Source: Zygnema cylindricum
Lineage: Eukaryota; Streptophyta; Zygnematophyceae; Zygnematales; Zygnemataceae
Direction of reading: 5' to 3'
NCBI GenBank assembly: GCA_037447655.1
Contig: JBBHKE010003371.1
Location: 1 to 64,000, forward strand
DNA length: 64,000 nt
The translations under genes and the position numbers were made by a program. Below are positions 1 to 10,481 of this stretch, piece by piece. Positions within the stretch are counted from its first letter, which is position 1, and every line of letters begins with the position of its first letter. The notes below the pieces were generated by a model that saw only the letters and a list, made by a program, of their open reading frames with translations, ran no database searches and was not told where the DNA came from.

Positions 1-213
1 GTCTCTCTCTCTTCCCCTCCCGCTCTCGCTTCCCTCCCCCCCCCCCCCCTCCTCCCTTGTCAACCCACAGTGCCACATGTCAACTCCACACCTTCCCCAT
101 CCTCATGCCCCCCCCCCGCGCCCCCCCCCACCCTATCTCCCAAACGCCTCCTGCCACCCCCCCCCAACCCCCACCTCAATCGATTCCTCTCTCCCTCCTT
201 TCCCTCTCCTCAC
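1..213 (-). other. CNX1 intron 2 (start), C-rich, with decayed exon-2 copy
   Basis: Pyrimidine/C-rich intron sequence on the plus strand with several C runs. It holds the exon-2-like remnant at 60-104; otherwise no gene is visible. Confidence 0.6.
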
Positions 214-669
214 CCCCCGTGGTGACGTACGCCACCGTGCCACGTGTCAGCTCCACGTTTTCCGCGTCCCCCCCCGCCCTCGCCTCCGCCACCACCGGGT
301 ACTCCCCCGGCCCGTCCCCCGCCACCACCGCGTACCCGTCCTGACCACAAAACGACAAAATACACAGAAGGACAAAACACACTCAATAACAAGATACAAT
401 AAACAACAAAAGACATTAAACGACAAATGATCACGGCGACAAAAGGCATAAAACGACAAAACACGCAAAACGACAAAACACGCAAAACGACAAACCACAC
501 TAAGCGACAAAATGCATAACGACAAAAAACACGACGACAAAAGACACGCAACGACAACGTACATAGAAGGACAAACTACACTAAATGAAAAAAACTGCGA
601 TAAAACAAAGCAAAGGGAAGAGAAAAAAAAAGACTATATGCATACAAATATATACATATATATATATAC

Positions 670-701
<32 letters not shown>

Positions 702-3245
702 ATGTATTATTCGGCCCCAACCACCTACCGCTGCAAATTTGTTCTATTCTTTCAAAACGACAAAATACACAAAAAGACAAAATGTAAAGCAGATAAGACA
801 AAATACACAGAACAGAAAAAAAAAGATACATGATAGACACCCCCGCTCCCACCATGAATACATCCTATTTCTACAAAACGACAAAAAAAGAAAAGACAAA
901 ATATCAATGAGACAAAAAAAAGCCAGAGAGATACAGAAACGACAAGAAAATGACAAAATACACATGGGACAAAATTCATCCGCAAGAGAAAACACTCAGG
1001 ACACAAAACACAATTAAGACAAAATACAGAAAACAACAAACACATAAAAGAAAAAATACACATATGACCGGAAAGATGGAGAGGAGAAAAAAACGGAAGA
1101 CAAAAATACACTAAAGCACAAAATACAAAAAGGACAAAATGTGTGAGACAAAATGCACACAGAAAGACAAAATACATTGGGAGACGAATGCACGAGACGA
1201 TAGACAAAAACGACAAAATGCAGAAATGACAAAATACAGAAAAGGACAAAACCCAAAATAAACATGAGACAAAATACAAATGAAACAAAATACAAATGTT
1301 AGAGAGAAAAAGACAACACAAAATGAAAAATACAGATACGAGAAAACGGAAAAGATAGCGTGTAGTTGGGAAAACCTCTGGATTCGTGGACTGGTTATAG
1401 GAAGAAATGGAATAATAAAAATCATTCCGTTAGCAAGGGAAAAAGCGATGAAAACTAAAAAACAACAAGATAAACTAAACGTAGAAATTAAACAATAACT
1501 TAAACTAAACTCAAAATATAAAACTAAAAATCAAAACGAAAAAACTAAACTAAAACAAAATTCCGGCGATCTGAAAAAAAAATGCACAGATGCTCATATT
1601 CGTCAAATGGCATATTTTCATAAAAAAAATCATAAAATAAAATATTTATGAATTCTTACAAACATTAATTCATATGATGAAAAAAATGAGGTTTTTCGTG
1701 AAAAAAAATGGATTTTAAAAGAAAAAATATTTGACATTTTTGGTCAAAAAATTGAGGAATTTGATCATCAATTTGAGGTGCTAAAATTGAAAATTTGAGG
1801 GTTTTGGTTTAAAAATTATCTTAAAAAAGGCAAAAACATGACATAAAGAAGATAACGTTGTCAGTAAGTTTGCTTAAATTGTTAAAAGAAAAACAAAAAA
1901 ATCCTTCAAATGACCTGAATTTGGAAAAAAAATATAATAATTACTATCATTAATACTACAAAAAAAAATAAAAAAATGGGTGTTTTGTTTGGCACTTAAA
2001 ATTTTCATTTTTATACCCATTTAAATTTATATTCTGATACCCATTTTTAGATTTTCATTTTTATACCCATATTTGCAGTGCCCATTTGTACATTTTCATT
2101 TGAATTTTACTTTTTTACCCATGTTTAAATTTTTAAATCTATACCCATTTTTGCAGTTTTTTTCCCACATTTTACATTCTCGATTTCATTTTTAGGCTTT
2201 TTGCAAACTTTAATTTTGGGTACAAATACAAAAAAAAAAGGTTCAATATCTCATTTGAAAAAAATCAACCATTTGTTTTTTTCCTAAGTTTTTTTTTTTT
2301 TATGGTTTCAAATAACACTTTATTTTAGTTATGGAAACATATTTTAAACTGTGAACAAATTCAAAGTGGATATCAGAGAGGAGGAAAGGACGGAGGGAGG
2401 GAGAGGAAGAAATAGAGGGAGAGAGAGGAGAGAGGTAGAGGGAGAAGAGGGAGGGGAGGGAGAGGGAGAGGGAGGGGGGAGGGAGAGGGGAGAGAGGGAG
2501 AGAGGGAGAGAGGGAGAGAGGGAGAAGGGAGTAGGGAGAAAGGAGATGGGAGAGGGGAGGGTGGGAGACGGGACGCAGAGGGAGAAAGGAGAGGGAGGAG
2601 GAGAGGGGGAGAGAGAGGGGGGAAGGAGGGGGATGGGGAGGTGAAGGGATAGGAGGAGGGAGTGGGAGAGGAAGAGGGAGAGGGAGAGGGGGAGGGGGAG
2701 GGAGATGAAGAGGGGGAGGAGGGGGGACAAAGAGAGAGGAAGGAGAAGGAGAGGGAGAGAGGGACGGGAGAGTGGAGGAGGGGGAAGAGGGGAGAGGGAG
2801 GGGAAGGGCAGTAGGGAAGGGAGAGAGAGTAGCAAAAATTGGCTTCATAATCACGGATTGTAAAATATAACTAAAAAAAAAAAAAAGGTAATGAATATTT
2901 TTAAAAACTAAATTGAAAGAGATTTCCCACAATAGATACCAAATACATCCACACTAATTATAGTGTAACAAAAAAATCTTTAAATCATTTGAATTTATAA
3001 TAATCATTTCATAAAAATTACAGTGTACATTTTTGAGAAAAGTTCTAAAAAACTCAAAAAAAATCCAAAAAACAGCCGCGCAAAGTGATCGAAAATTTAG
3101 TACGTCAGTCAGAATATAATACGTCCCAAAAAAAATAAAAATAAAAAAAGTTACAATGCATTACACACTAAAAGTACAAAATTGTACCGCAAAATATTGT
3201 ACTTTTTATATGTACTTCAAGCTTTTACTATCTTTTTTTTTCTTT

Positions 3246-3276
<31 letters not shown>

Positions 3277-3850
3277 TAATAAGGACATAAATAATAAAAA
3301 TAATAATGACTAATAATTACTGAAAATAATAATTACTTTTGTAATTATGACTTTCCAGTGAATGAAATTATTTTTCTAGTGGTTTATAATTTCATTTTTT
3401 ATTACATTTCGTGCGTACTTAATGTACGTTATTTTTCTACTTTATTCGTACTATATATGGTATGCCACTAGCACAATTGTACTCATGCTATATTTGTACT
3501 TAAAACTCCCCCTCTCCCTCTCCCTCTCCCCCTCTCCCCTCCCTCCCCCTTCCCATCTCCCTTCCCCCTCCCTCTCTCTCCCCCCCATCCCCTCCCTCTC
3601 TTCCCCCCCCCCCCCCCCCCCCCCCCACCTTAATCGACGCCTCATAGGGCGGCAGAGGGTCCCTCGCGATGACGTCATCCGCCAGCACCATCCCCTGTGC
3701 CACGTGGAACGGTACGGACACAGCTGTCAGTCGTACGGACTGCTCCAGAACCACACGTGTGGCGGCCTCCACGGATAGGAGGGGGTAGGAGGAGGAGGGG
3801 GCGCCGGGACAGGCGGCCACACCGCAATTAGAGTGGTCGGAGGAAGACAT
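1..3850 (-). CDS. CNX1: CNX1-type molybdopterin molybdotransferase (5' end only, two exons seen)
   Basis: Partial gene whose product inserts molybdenum into molybdopterin in the last step of Mo-cofactor synthesis (MoeA/gephyrin E-domain family, cytosolic). Exon 1 is 3850-3629 and exon 2 is 340-214; the remainder lies beyond base 1. Exon 1 starts at ATG 3850 with a short Ser/Gly/Pro leader (MSSSDHSNCGVAACPG). It then gives YPLLSVEAATRVVLEQSVRL and ends in DPLPPYEASIK. Exon 2 continues with DGYAVVAGDGPGEYPVV and ends in GTVAYVTTG. Both stretches match the N-terminal MoeA-like domain of plant CNX1 (there: DPLPPYPASVKDGYAVV). Junctions: AAG|GTGGGG donor at 3628, GGTCAG acceptor at 342-341, G|GTGAGG donor at 213. 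About 116 codons are visible of a protein usually near 660 residues. Recognition is by remembered family sequence, not a search. Confidence 0.9.
60..104 (-). pseudogene. remnant of duplicated CNX1 exon 2
   Basis: On the minus strand this reads DGEGVELTCGTVG then a stop, matching ENVELTRGTVAYV of the true exon 2 about 150 bases away. The DNA GTGCCACATGTCAACTCCAC parallels GTGCCACGTGTCAGCTCCAC in the exon. No usable splice sites were seen, so it looks like a dead partial exon duplication. Confidence 0.6.
214..340 (-). CDS. CNX1: CNX1 exon 2
   Basis: 127 nt beginning GAC GGG TAC (DGY) after a CAG acceptor and ending in phase 1 at a GTGAGG donor. It contains DGPGEYPVV and GTVAYVTTG, core residues of the MoeA substrate-binding domain. 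High local GC compared with the A-rich intron to its right supports it being coding. Confidence 0.88.
345..1340. repeat. degenerate CGACAAAA minisatellite
   Basis: About 1 kb made of imperfect units such as CGACAAAACACGCAAAA and GACAAAATACACAAAA. Each contains GACAAAA with 14-18 base spacing. All long open frames here (for example minus-strand Phe/Leu/Cys-rich ones) are by-products of this repeat. It is most regular at 440-520 and decays rightwards. Confidence 0.8.
640..704. repeat. (TA)n/(TG)n microsatellite
   Basis: Alternating TA with interspersed C, followed by a run of TG dinucleotides, set inside the minisatellite. Confidence 0.9.
2375..2835. repeat. polypurine GAGAGG tract
   Basis: About 460 bases almost free of pyrimidines on the plus strand, built from GAGAGGGAGA-like units. 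It gives spurious Arg/Glu/Gly or Leu/Ser/Pro frames on both strands. Confidence 0.9.
3242..3271. repeat. poly-A run
   Basis: About 28-30 consecutive A (one interruption at most) in AT-rich intron sequence. Confidence 0.85.
3506..3628. repeat. polypyrimidine tract with C homopolymer
   Basis: CTCCCC units ending in more than 20 consecutive C directly beside the CNX1 exon 1 donor. Confidence 0.85.
3629..3850 (-). CDS. CNX1: CNX1 exon 1
   Basis: 222 nt, 74 codons, ending in phase 0 at AAG|GT. The ATG at 3850 is chosen because conserved family sequence starts about 22 codons later. The upstream reading frame is only Pro/Ser low complexity from a pyrimidine-rich leader. The splice donor abuts a run of more than 20 C (plus strand), so the first intron begins in a homopolymer. 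Confidence 0.88.
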
Positions 3851-4158
3851 TTTTGGGGGGGGGAGGGAAGACGAGGGAGAGGGGGAGGAGGGGGGGAGGA
3901 GGGGGGGGGGGGGGGGGGGGGAGGGGGGGGGAGGGGGAGGAAGAGAGGAGAAAAGGAGGGAAGGGATGACCTGGCAGGGGTGGAAATGGAGGAAGGAAGG
4001 AGAGGAGAGGGAAAAAAAGGCCGATTTTGACGCCGTATTTTGGTAAACTTCAATGTGTGGAAAAGGAAAAAAGGACAAACGAAGGTGTGACATTTTGTAC
4101 GGTTTTCGTACGGTATATATTTAGTGCGAAATAGCTCTCTTTCTGTTCGTCTGTTCCA
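3851..4158 (-). promoter_or_regulatory. CNX1 leader and presumed promoter region
   Basis: Immediately upstream of the CNX1 ATG (minus sense) lies about 110 bases of CT/C-rich leader (plus strand: long G runs at 3853-3960), then mixed sequence. A TATATA motif sits near 4112-4117, about 265 bases upstream of the ATG. The TATA assignment is weak inference. Confidence 0.35.
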
Positions 4159-5746
4159 TAGTTGTTCAAATCGCGCGATTTTTTCCTTTTTTGCGATTGA
4201 AACGTATAATTCGTGACTTTTGAAAAAATCGTAAGAAAACGTGTACTGTAAACTGAAACTTGAATTTTACGGAAACCTGTAAACTAATTACTGTAACTGT
4301 ACATAATTTTACGGATATGTACGGAATAAAACGGGAAATATGCGTCGCACTTATTGGTACTTTCTGTTCAGTGAACTGACCAGAAATACCACGGAAGTTG
4401 TACGTTATATAATCGAAAATGTACGGACATTTTCGAAAAGAGACGTTGAACGTCACAATAATTTCGCGCGTTCAGTTTGAAATTTGTACGGGCGTCTTCT
4501 CCAATTTTTTTTGAAAGAAGACCGGGAACGAGACTAAATTGCTAAAATGTTATTCAGAGTATCCTAACCGACACGTTAGTCAAGGAGCGTATCCTAGGGT
4601 GAACGACGACTACCATTTGGTAAATTTAATCCGCTATAGTAATGAAATGAAGACTTTTATTTTACCGCCATTTAACGAAAACTGCAACCGCGCTATATGT
4701 ATTAGTTTTGTTTTTATGCACGGAATAGTAATGGGGAAATTCATTAACCATTTTTGCGATGATCAAAAGGTTCAATGCGCTTGTTAAGATAATTCGCCAC
4801 GTGACGCTCGCGACTAATCGCGGAACAACTATATCTGCTTTTTGTTTTATTATTATATTTTTTTGTACCGATTTTGTTTTTTAGTTTATGTATCGTATCG
4901 TATCGCATAGCCGATGTTTTCTTTTCACAATCGCACTAAATTTCAAAGATGTCGCACTAAAACGAGGTAGCATTTATAAATTTCATAGTTGTTCAAAAAG
5001 CATTCTACCCACGATTTGAACGCGCATACAATACGTAGAAACTGAAATCGTAAAAAAAGTTGATGACTTTTTCCGTACAAATCCGTACACGTTAAAAAAA
5101 TTGAATTGAACAATGTACCGCAGTTTGTACGCTTTCCGTCAAATGAGCGGTATAAAACAACATATATTTAAATAATTATTACACCTCATGTGTTCATCGG
5201 AACATTTATACAACTGGTTACGGTCAATTCCTTCAGCGCGTTCAACGGGCACATGAAGGCCCAGTTTCGATTCCTACGTAACGCTCAATATTGTCAAAAT
5301 AAAATTGTCTAACTACTGTCGTGGCGTCGATAATGGCGTCTTCCTTGAATTTTCGCATTCAACTATTGAAGTATTTATGGCGGCTTCTTTTCGAAAATTT
5401 AAAGAAGACGACCGTACACATTTTGAACTTACGACGCTCAAATAGTGTGACGCCGCAAAGTCTCTTTTTGGAAATGTCCGTAGACGTGACGATAAATTTC
5501 CGTACATTTGTGTGTACATTCTGATCAATTAACTGAACAGAAAGTACCGATACGTGCATCGAATCCTTTCGTCAATTTCCGTACAGTTCCCGTAAATATG
5601 CGTACAGTCACCGTAATTTATCTATAGGTTTCTGTATATTTCCAGTTTCAGTTTACAGTAGACGTTTTTTTTTGCGATTTTTTGAAAAGTCACGTACAAT
5701 ACGTAGAAACAGGAAAAAGTAAAACATCGCGCGTATTGAACAACTA
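4159..5746. mobile_element. foldback / long-TIR DNA element
   Basis: Roughly 300-base inverted arms (4159-4455 and about 5415-5746) begin TAGTTGTTCAA and end TTGAACAACTA. They share blocks in register: CGCGCGAT, GTGACTTTTGAAAA, ACTGTAAACTGAAACT and GGTACTTTCTGTTCAG. The central 950 bases hold no recognisable transposase, and a third partial copy of the end (CATAGTTGTTCAAAAAGC) lies at 4984. No clear target duplication was found. It is probably a non-autonomous element. Confidence 0.75.
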
Positions 5747-5785
5747 AGATAAATATATTTGTTTTCGTTTCTTTTTCGTTTGTTT

Positions 5786-6149
5786 CATAGTTCAAAAGTA
5801 GGCGTTTCTATTGTAGGCCTTTTGTACGCGCCTTTATCGTAAGTTGTGTTATGGGCTTTTCATGTGATCTTCTTAGATCGCTACTTTGATCAACGACCAT
5901 CCGATCGGCCAAATCTGACGGTTTAAATAAAAAGTACCTCAAAACTCACATGAAAATATTTTTCTGTCCAAACGTTTTCCAAAATTTAGACATGACGTTT
6001 AATCCCCTATCGATCGATGTGCAACTCAACCCTGTTCCTATTTTTTTTCATTTTGCGACGATTACGATATGGGTCGTAAGGTCATATTGTATGTTTTGCG
6101 TACAATAAGCATAATGTATGGGCCTACTTTCACCTACTTTTAAACTATG
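5786..6149. mobile_element. hAT-like MITE, family M1, copy A
   Basis: Terminal inverted repeats CATAGTTCAAAAGTAGGCG (left) and CACCTACTTTTAAACTATG (right). An exact 8-bp direct repeat GTTTGTTT flanks it at 5778-5785 and 6150-6157. The 8-bp duplication points to the hAT superfamily (family knowledge). 364 bases, no coding capacity. It lies in reverse orientation relative to copies B-D. Confidence 0.85.
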
Positions 6150-6260
6150 GTTTGTTTCAATCTTTCATGCGCCGGACTGTCCGGAAATCGATTCTCTCGA
6201 AAATCGCGTCCGTGAATTGTGGCAGGAATCCCAGAATCTTCTTCGATTCTGTCCGACGAT

Positions 6261-6728
6261 CAGAGGTCGCAAAAGTCAAAATTTTAGATAACCAAAACCG
6301 ACCGTTTTTTTTTCTTTCTAAATCTGAGTACCCGACACTCGACCGGGTTATGTCAAGCTCCTTAATTGTTACTTGTTACCCGAAACGCGTTTATGAGAAT
6401 AAATTTTAACCGACACTCGATTTCTCGCGACTAACCGTACCCGCCCGTACCCGAAAAAAGTTCAAAAATAGTGGTACATCTCTCTCATGCCTTACATGAT
6501 ACCAACAATACAAAGTAGAATACTGCTGAATAGTATGGACAGTACAAAACCTCAACTTTTTTTGTTTTTTGCTTACTCGATCGAAACCGTTTTTTTTTTT
6601 TTTTTTTGTGAATCAACCTCTCGAATCTGCCATGCCCCCCAAATTTGGCACCCGAATCCGTTCCCAATCCGACGCGGGCGGTCGGTTGACGCTCAGTTAC
6701 GGTTTCGGTTAACCGTTTGCGACCTCTG
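6261..6728. mobile_element. hAT-like element, family M2, copy 1
   Basis: Ends CAGAGGTCGCAAA and TTTGCGACCTCTG are inverted repeats. An imperfect 8-bp flank is present (CCGACGAT / ACGACGAC). 468 bases, non-coding. A second copy lies at 37528-38005. Confidence 0.75.
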
Positions 6729-7418
6729 ACGACGACTCATAACCTATTCCCACTAGAGCATTTTTAACCTTTTGCCCATTTTGATGATTTTCCTAGAACT
6801 CATCGGAAAACGGGTCTTGTTCACACCAAAATTTTGGCACATAACTCCGATTGAAGGTGTCTTGTGACACGTCACACGCTTCGACATCATCAAACATAGG
6901 CGCGAAAACAAACCTGTAGTTTTTCAAACTTAAAAGAGAGAATGAATGTTCGAAGGACGACGACGGTGGTTCAAAGTTGGATAGATTTTTCGCTCGAAAA
7001 CAATGAAATAGTCGTTCGGATGTTGTTTTTGCTTCGTTAGCTTTTGGTTTTACTGTTGGCCTGTTTCAAAGAAGAAGCAACCTTAACCCGCCTTCAATAT
7101 CCTCAAATATTTTGAGGAAGTTCTATTGTACGGTTTTCCGGGAATTTCCAAAAAGAACAAAGTCGGTGCATGGAAAGCCGTACATTATTCGAACGCTCGT
7201 CCATTGCGGAAGTGAATTTTTTTCCAGTGGGAATGGGCTATCAGAAAATTTTGTGACAGTTCGGTTACGCTCCGAGGGTCTGATTGCGTTCGTTGCCGAT
7301 TTGTTTTTGTCGTTTTTTTCCTTGGCGAAATGGTCACAGACAATTGCCTTTTGAATTGGCATTTTATCGATATTCGAGACGATTCGGTTTTGTAATTGTT
7401 CATTAGTTTTAGAAACTA
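6729..7418. other. no recognisable gene
   Basis: Mixed sequence between M2 copy 1 and the first TA-flanked element. It contains a 111-codon minus-strand frame (7458-7123) with no family resemblance that I can identify. Confidence 0.5.
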
Positions 7419-7596
7419 CACCGTGAATCGTTATTACCATTAATGTTTTTTTTGCCAATTAAACCATCTTTTATTCGTGCATACTGGTTGGATTGTGGAT
7501 CTGACGGTTGCGATTGAAAGGTAAGAATCTCAGCTTCCGATTGGCGACCTCAAACTAAAAATCGGACAATAGCGTACGGAGAAAAGATGTTTGAAG

Positions 7597-7873
7597 CATA
7601 GTTCAAAAGTAGGGGAAAGTAGGCCCATACAATATGCCTATTGTACGCAAAACATACAATATGACCTAAAGACCCATATTGTATTAGTCGCAAAATGAAA
7701 AAGAAAAGTAACAGGGTTGAATTGCACATCGTTCGATAGGGAATTTACGTCATCGGACGATCGCTGATCAAAGTAGCGATCAAGGTAGCGATATAAGAAG
7801 ATCACATGAAAAGACTATAACACTACTTGCGCCTACCAAAGGCCTACCATAAAACGCCTACTTTTGAACTATG
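7597..7873. mobile_element. hAT-like MITE M1, copy B
   Basis: Ends CATAGTTCAAAAGTAGG and CCTACTTTTGAACTATG, with exact 8-bp flanks GTTTGAAG at 7589-7596 and 7874-7881. It is shorter than copy A, lacking the middle AT-rich part. Confidence 0.85.
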
Positions 7874-7881
7874 GTTTGAAG

Positions 7882-8244
7882 CATAGTTAAAAAATAGGTG
7901 GAAGTACACCCATACAATATGCGTATTGTACGCAAAAAATACAATATACCCTTAAGACCCATACTGTATTGGCCGCAAAATGAAATAAAATAGTAATAGG
8001 GTTGAGTTGCACATGGACCGGTAGAGAATTAAACGTCATGTCTAAATTTGAAAAAAAAAATGGACAAAGAAATCTTTTTTTGTGAGTTTTGAGCGACTTT
8101 TTATTTAAACCGTCAGATTTGGACGATTGGACAGTCGCTGATCAAAGTAGCGACTTAAGACAATCACATGAAAAGCCCATAACACAACTTACAATGAAGG
8201 CGCTGACAAAAGACATAGAATAGAAACGCCTACTTCTGAACTAC
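7882..8244. mobile_element. hAT-like MITE M1, copy C (abuts copy B)
   Basis: Begins CATAGTTAAAAAATAGG, ends CCTACTTCTGAACTAC. Its left target copy is the same GTTTGAAG that forms the right flank of copy B, and a decayed TTTGAAG follows at 8245-8251. It is more diverged at its ends than copy B. Confidence 0.8.
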
Positions 8245-8312
8245 TTTGAAGTGGCTAAATAATTATTAACCCTAATAGCGATACACGGTGTACTATACAT
8301 TTCAGTACACTA

Positions 8313-9885
8313 CACCGCAATTCGTAATTAGAGTAAATTAATCTAATTCGGTCGCTCGAAATTTCGACTCTATCATATGAAATAGAGTAAATGATTCTAA
8401 TTTTTTCATTATTCTATTTAAAGTAAGTTTAATTAGCGTTTTTAATTCTAATATAGGTTCTTTTTGAATAGTGTGGAGTACGGACGACCTACGACCGTGC
8501 AAAATTGTACTTTATTAAGTAAAAAAGTACAAATAATGATTTAATACATGCCGTTATCATGCAACTGCGTTTTAACAAACCGCGTAGTGCAAACGTCATA
8601 GTGACGATAAACTGTACGTTTTGCCAAATTCTGTATGAATACCTTATTTACAGTATAGGATATTAGCGTGCCAAATTAGAGTACTTCAGTAAATAAGAGT
8701 AAACTCCATAGTTGGAAAAGCTCTTACACATAAATTAGCGTTCATTACTCTAATTTTTGTTTTTTGTTTTTTGTACTATAATTTTTTCATTATTCTAATT
8801 ACGACTCGCGGTAATTTTTTACTTAATAAAGTACAACTTTGCACGGTCGGAGGTCGTCCGTACTCCACACCATTAAAAACGAACCTATACTAAAAACGCT
8901 AATTAAATTTTACCTTAAATAGAATTATGAAAAAATTAGAATCGTTTACTCTATTTCATGTGATAGAGTCGAAATTTGGAGCGACCGAATTAGAGTAATT
9001 TACTCTAATTACTAGTGTTGGGTATCGAGGACCACTTGCCGATATTCGATATGTACCGAATTTTAGGTATCCGATAATCGATATATCGCCCCGATATATC
9101 GATTATCGAAATATCGCGATATTTAGCCGATATATTGCCGATATATCGTATCGACGATATATCGAGGCATTTAAAATGAAAAATAAATGAAAATTTTCAC
9201 GTCTCCAAAGTCACTTGCCTTCGGACAAGGTGACCGTAAAATCTTTGCCGAAAAGAAATACGGTTTTTTCCTGAAAGTCAGCAGAGTGAAGGAGATCTGT
9301 GAGGTACATTTGACGCGGTACACTTGTAAAGTACACGTACATAATGCGCAAGTACGGATTTACACACGAAAATGGTCGGTTCTCAAATCTTTGACGATTT
9401 TAGAGATTTGATCGTCAACTTACAAGGAACCACTCAAATCAAAACACGTATGTAAAAACTTGTTTACAGAAGATACGCGATGTTAATCGAGGCCTCTGTA
9501 ATACAGAAAGTTTGCTGTCCGTACTATTACAGAGACCTTCTCATGTAACCATACCCCAAATAAGTAATCATATGAATTACAGAATTTGTACTTTTTTGTC
9601 GGTTACATTTTGCGGCGTCTACCTTTAAGACACGGAACGAAAATCACGTCGTACAAGGCGTATCAGACAATTTGTTTTTTTCGCTAAAATAACATATTAT
9701 ATTAAAATATAAAATATTAAATTTGAAAAAATACTATACATCGCGATATATATCGCGATGATTTATGTTGGTCTCGGTACGATATATCGAAGAGTTTGCT
9801 CGATCGATATTCGATATATCGAATATCGAGATTATCGCGATATGAGTTTACCCGATACCCAACACTATAATTACGATTCGCGGTG
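8313..9885. mobile_element. TA-flanked TIR element E1 (interrupted at 9014-9868)
   Basis: Starts CACCGCAATTCGTAATTAG and ends TAATTACGATTCGCGGTG with TA outside each end. The arms pair over about 200 bases (for example GGTCGCTC…TCTATCA against TGATAGAGTC…GAGCGACC, and the GTGGAGTACGGACGACCT block). The right arm is split by a younger insertion. Confidence 0.75.
9014..9868. mobile_element. hAT-like element with TAGTGTTGGGTA ends, nested in E1
   Basis: Inverted ends TAGTGTTGGGTATCG and CGATACCCAACACTA. A 7-bp direct repeat TAATTAC on both sides restores the E1 arm if collapsed to one copy. The end regions are full of ATCGATAT/ATATCGCG palindromes. About 855 bases, with no transposase seen (a 74-codon frame at 9187 is unrecognised). 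Confidence 0.75.
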
Positions 9886-9892
9886 TACTGTA

Positions 9893-10449
9893 CACCGCCA
9901 ATCGCTATTAGCGTAGTGTACGCTAATTCCGTCCCGCTTTTTAATTTTTATTCTCAAATAGCGTAGCTTATTTTATTATTTCTGTACGCCATTTAGGGTT
10001 ATTTTAAAAGTACCGTACAAAACGAAAGTACGTTGTCATTTATATATTGTGGTATACGGTACGTGTCAGACTGTACAAAATTGTACCATTTTAAGTGAAA
10101 AAGTATGATTAATGAGTTTTAGTAACCGCGGATGCATGAGAATATGCGCTCTAAAAATAGGATAGATTCGGGTTTTCAAATATCACGTTCGCACATATTC
10201 GTCCAACAACCACGTTTCGACTGTGTGGACCTACGATTTGTGTACGATTTGTCATATTTTTTACAAGTACCTATATTAGTGTAAGCATGTTTGCGACCGA
10301 CATTTTTTTTTTTCAAAGACCCAAATTAGAATTATTAAACAATTAGAATGTATGTTTTTTTTAGAATTTTCAAATTCTTAATTAGCGTAAACCACGGTAA
10401 TTATTCATATACGCTAAAGAAACTTCTACGCTTATAGCGATTGGCGGTG
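9893..10449. mobile_element. TA-flanked TIR element E2
   Basis: Begins CACCGCCAATCGCTATTAGC and ends TATAGCGATTGGCGGTG, with TA at 9891-9892 and 10450-10451. 557 bases, non-coding, separated from E1 by only TACTGTA. Confidence 0.75.
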
Positions 10450-10481
10450 TACTGTACAGCATGGAATTGACGTTCACTGTA

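Larger units (their letters stand above)
341..3628 (-). other. CNX1 intron 1
   Basis: 3,288-base intron bounded by GTGGGG (minus, 3628) and GGTCAG (341). From left to right on the plus strand it holds an A/C-rich minisatellite (345-1340), a TA/TG microsatellite, AT-rich unique-looking sequence with many A runs (1500-2340), a GA tract (2375-2835), an AT-rich stretch with a 30-base poly-A, and a CT tract (3506-3627). No other gene was seen in it. Confidence 0.75.
7419..8290. mobile_element. TA-flanked TIR element E0 (interrupted by M1 copies B and C)
   Basis: Left end CACCGTGAATCGTTATTAC (7419) and right end CTAATAGCGATACACGGTG (8290) are inverted repeats that remain alignable for about 45 bases (…TTAAT…TTTTTT.GCCA). 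TA lies directly outside both ends (7417-7418, 8291-8292), as expected for Tc1/mariner-like insertion. Most of its present interior is two later M1 MITEs. Confidence 0.65.

Noticed and set aside
752-1321. 189-codon minus-strand Phe/Leu/Cys-rich frame resembling a membrane protein
   Set aside because: Repetitive translation of the CGACAAAA minisatellite; hydrophobicity is a by-product of T-rich sequence.
2300-2932. 210-codon minus-strand frame rich in Ser/Pro/Leu
   Set aside because: Product of the GAGAGG tract in CNX1 intron 1.
4539-4787. 82-codon frame inside the foldback element
   Set aside because: No transposase motif and no similarity recognised; length is compatible with chance.
7123-7458. 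111-codon minus frame as a transposase candidate
   Set aside because: No catalytic motif or family resemblance, and part of it overlaps the end of element E0.
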